A stretch of DNA of 64,000 nucleotides, taken from Microbulbifer hydrolyticus (GTDB lineage Bacteria; Pseudomonadota; Gammaproteobacteria; Pseudomonadales; Cellvibrionaceae). This document shows, one piece after another, positions 61,695 through 64,000 of this stretch. Within the stretch, counting starts at the first letter, position 1, and each line of letters opens with the position of its first letter. The position numbers and the translations under genes are program-made. The stretch is from NCBI RefSeq assembly GCF_009931115.1, contig NZ_CP047491.1:3812001-3876000 (forward strand). Reading direction: 5' to 3'. The notes under the pieces were generated by a model, which ran no database searches, was not told the origin of the DNA, and was given only the letters and a program-made list of their open reading frames with translations.

Positions 61695-64000
61695 ATGGAA
61701 TTCCAGCTTGGCAGGGGCGCTAATCCCCTGCACCTTCTCAGCCAATACAACTTCTCCTCTCATTTCAACCGCATCGGCAAAGCACTTCTGAGCTTTTACC
61801 TGGCAGCCCTGCTTGCCGGCTGTAATGCCGAAGCAGGCTCTGATCAGGAATCCCAACCATCTTGGGAAGCCCGCAATTTCAATAGCGACTGGCTCTACCT
61901 GCAGGATGACGTCCCGCATAACGGCGACCGGGATCTACCTGCCTTCCCCGGTGCCGACGACCAGGCATGGGAAAAGGTCACCCTGCCCCACACCTGGAAC
62001 GCCACCGACACGGTGGATGCCACCCCGGGCTACCGCCGCGCAGCGAGCTGGTATGCCAAAACCTTTACTGCCGACACACACAGCCGTTACCGGATGCACT
62101 TCGAATCCGCCAACATGGTGGCCGAGATTTTCGTCAACGGAAAAAAGATGGGCGAACACGTAGGCGGCTATGTCGGTTTTGATGTGGAGTTGACCGAAGC
62201 TCTCAAGCGCGGCGAGACCAATGAAATACTGGTGCGGGTTTCCAATGAGTACGACCGCAACCTGATCCCCTCGCAAAAGGCCGACTTCTTTCTCTTTGGC
62301 GGGCTCACCCGCGACGTATGGCTGCAGCGACTGCCAGAGGCGTTTATCCAGCGCGTTGCGGTGACCACGCCGGAGGTTAGCCACTCGTCCGCGAAAACCC
62401 AGGTGGCGATTGAAATAGACCGGGGAAATTCCAGCCAGTCACTGGATCTCGGCCTGCGCCTGCTGGATCCCAACAAGCAGGAAATCCACCGGGCAAACGC
62501 ACCGGTCAGCGCTGACTCCGGTAACGACACATCCGTCCGCATCGAACTGCCTGAACTGAAAAATCCGCAACTCTGGTCACCGGACTCACCCCATCTCTAC
62601 ACTGTCGAAGTCACACTGAAAGATGTCGAGGGCAATATCCAGCACCAGCAGAGTGAGCCCTTCGGCTACCGCTGGTTCGAGATGCGCCCCAACAAAGGTT
62701 TCTTCGTGAACGGCGAGCGCGTATTGATCCGCGGTACCCACCGCCACGAGGAGCATGCCGGCATCGGCCCCGCCATGTCCAATGCGCAGCACCGCAACGA
62801 TATGCAACAGATCAAGGACATGGGCGCAAACTTTGTGCGCTTGGCACACTACCCTCAGGACCCGGAAGTTTACCGCGCAGCCAATGAGCTCGGGCTGATC
62901 CTTTGGGACGAACTGCCCTGGTGTCGCGGTGGTAAAGGTGGTGAGGAATGGGAGGCCAATACCGAGCGCCTGCTACGTGAACAGATTGCCCAGAACTACA
63001 ACCACCCCAGTATCGCCTTCTGGTCCCTGGGCAATGAGATGTACTGGGAAGAGGACTTTGCCGGCGGCGGTTCCGATGAAGAGGTGTTGCCGTATCTCAA
63101 GCACCTGAACCGCGTCACCAAGGAGCTGGACCCCAGCCGTATGACCACCATCCGCAAGTACTACCCCGGCGCAGAGGTGGTGGATGCCTTCTCCCCGTCC
63201 ATCTGGGCTGGCTGGTACGGTGGCGCCTATGGCCAGTACGCCGCGGCCCTGGAGGATGCCATGAGTAAGTATCCTACTTTTCTGCACATGGAATACGGTG
63301 GTTCCGGGCACAAGGGTCGACATACAGAGACCCCCCTGGATGAGCGGGGCATCCCCGATGCCCAGGTATCCGTCACCGAAGCGATGAATCAGGCGGTAGT
63401 AAAAAGCATCGCCAAGGACAGCGACTGGAATGAAAGCTACATCGTCAACCTGTTTGACTGGCACTTGTCGGTGAGCGAAAGCACGGAAAACTTTGCCGGC
63501 AATGCCCAGTGGGCATTCAAGGACTTCGGCACGCCACTGCGCCCCGAAAACCCTCTCCCCTATATCAACCAGAAAGGCCTCACCGACAGGGAGGGCAACC
63601 CAAAAGATGCTTACTATGTTTTTGCCAGCTACTGGTCAAAACAGCCGTTCTGCTACATCGAGTCTCACAGCTGGACCGTGCGTTACGGCCCGGAAAGCGG
63701 TCGTCCGGTAAAAGTGTATTGCAACACCGACACCGCGGAGCTCTACCTGAATGGAAAAAGCCTCGGCAGTAAGGAGCGTCGCCCCGGCGACTTCCCGGCC
63801 CACGGCCTTGTTTGGCAGGTACCCTTCCAAAAAGGTGAGAACGAACTGCGGGTAGTGGGCAAGGTAGGCGAGGACGGAAAGACGGTGGAAGATGCCTACC
63901 GCCTCACCTATTACGTGGGTGAACCGGCAAAAACCGAACAGGTTGTACTTACTGCCAGCCGCACTGCCGAGAACACCTACCTGATCACCGCCGAAGCCCA
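61695..64000 (+). CDS. GH2-family glycoside hydrolase, 3' end beyond the window
   Basis: An open frame from ATG 61695 to the window edge (769 codons seen). The N-terminus has a hydrophobic segment ending in a lipobox (AALLAGC, Cys-43 approx.). A jelly-roll domain (LPHTWNATD, YRMHFESANMVAEIFVNGK) precedes an Ig-like domain and the TIM barrel. Acid/base E448 is in SLGNEM and the nucleophile is probably E533 in HMEYGG; RGTHRHEEHAG and NFVRLAHYPQDPEVY are GH2 signatures. It is a beta-galactosidase/beta-glucuronidase-type enzyme that would act on side chains of the polymer. It has no strong ribosome binding site, so translation may be weak or coupled. The exact substrate is unknown. Confidence 0.9.
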   Translation, partial: MEFQLGRGANPLHLLSQYNFSSHFNRIGKALLSFYLAALLAGCNAEAGSDQESQPSWEARNFNSDWLYLQDDVPHNGDRDLPAFPGADDQAWEKVTLPHTWNATDTVDATPGYRRAASWYAKTFTADTHSRYRMHFESANMVAEIFVNGKKMGEHVGGYVGFDVELTEALKRGETNEILVRVSNEYDRNLIPSQKADFFLFGGLTRDVWLQRLPEAFIQRVAVTTPEVSHSSAKTQVAIEIDRGNSSQSLDLGLRLLDPNKQEIHRANAPVSADSGNDTSVRIELPELKNPQLWSPDSPHLYTVEVTLKDVEGNIQHQQSEPFGYRWFEMRPNKGFFVNGERVLIRGTHRHEEHAGIGPAMSNAQHRNDMQQIKDMGANFVRLAHYPQDPEVYRAANELGLILWDELPWCRGGKGGEEWEANTERLLREQIAQNYNHPSIAFWSLGNEMYWEEDFAGGGSDEEVLPYLKHLNRVTKELDPSRMTTIRKYYPGAEVVDAFSPSIWAGWYGGAYGQYAAALEDAMSKYPTFLHMEYGGSGHKGRHTETPLDERGIPDAQVSVTEAMNQAVVKSIAKDSDWNESYIVNLFDWHLSVSESTENFAGNAQWAFKDFGTPLRPENPLPYINQKGLTDREGNPKDAYYVFASYWSKQPFCYIESHSWTVRYGPESGRPVKVYCNTDTAELYLNGKSLGSKERRPGDFPAHGLVWQVPFQKGENELRVVGKVGEDGKTVEDAYRLTYYVGEPAKTEQVVLTASRTAENTYLITAEA

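Overview
The window reads as chromosomal DNA of a marine, polysaccharide-degrading gammaproteobacterium, most likely in or near the Cellvibrionaceae/Microbulbiferaceae (Microbulbifer, Saccharophagus, Teredinibacter, Cellvibrio). That is inferred from the rpsU-yqeY-dnaG-rpoD core operon, a moderately high G+C content, and secreted modular lipoproteins whose domains are joined by long poly-serine linkers, a hallmark of that group. No rRNA, insertion sequence, integrase or CRISPR array was seen. One tRNA is present.

Bases 1-12.4 kb are housekeeping. They hold the 3' part of cca, a pteridine reductase, a phosphoribosyltransferase, an HxlR regulator divergent from an old-yellow-enzyme, the minus-strand tsaD-folB-folK group, and divergent from it rpsU, yqeY, dnaG, rpoD and then dgkA. 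Bases 12.6-22.7 kb are a mixed envelope and accessory stretch: a short autotransporter, a CAU-anticodon tRNA that fits tRNA-Ile2, an MFS transporter with a DUF3298 lipoprotein, a SWIM/SNF2 helicase, an LpxR-like protein, a rhombosortase and a lipoprotein.

Bases 23-31.6 kb are a sugar block: transaldolase, xylulokinase and xylose isomerase, followed by a LacI-family regulator. Two LacI-type operator-like sites precede the operon. After a 59-codon small ORF come an IlvD/Edd-type sugar-acid dehydratase and an FMN reductase whose ribosome binding site lies in one arm of a long inverted repeat.

Bases 31.7-64 kb are a pectin/uronate utilisation locus. Surface enzymes come first: a PL10 pectate lyase, a PL1 pectate lyase, a CE8 pectin methylesterase, and a 1320-residue protein with a pectate lyase-like domain at each end. 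Next to them are a TonB-dependent receptor and a large non-catalytic, apparently glycan-binding lipoprotein. A GH105 hydrolase, a DUF4861 lipoprotein and a GH2 enzyme would act on the oligomers. A DctP-DctQ-DctM TRAP transporter would import acidic sugars, and KduI, KduD, UxuA, UxuB and KdgK would convert them to KDPG. A GntR/FCD regulator lies in the middle, and six TGGTNNNRCCA sites in promoter regions between 48.7 and 59.4 kb suggest a local regulon. Galacturonate-branch genes (uxaA/B/C) and a KDPG aldolase are not in the window.

The most unusual features are a ~190-residue domain that recurs three times in neighbouring surface proteins, the receptor/lipoprotein pair resembling a SusC/SusD arrangement, a terminator-like hairpin filling the short gap between the pectin esterase and PL1 lyase genes, and two small ORFs with good ribosome binding sites.
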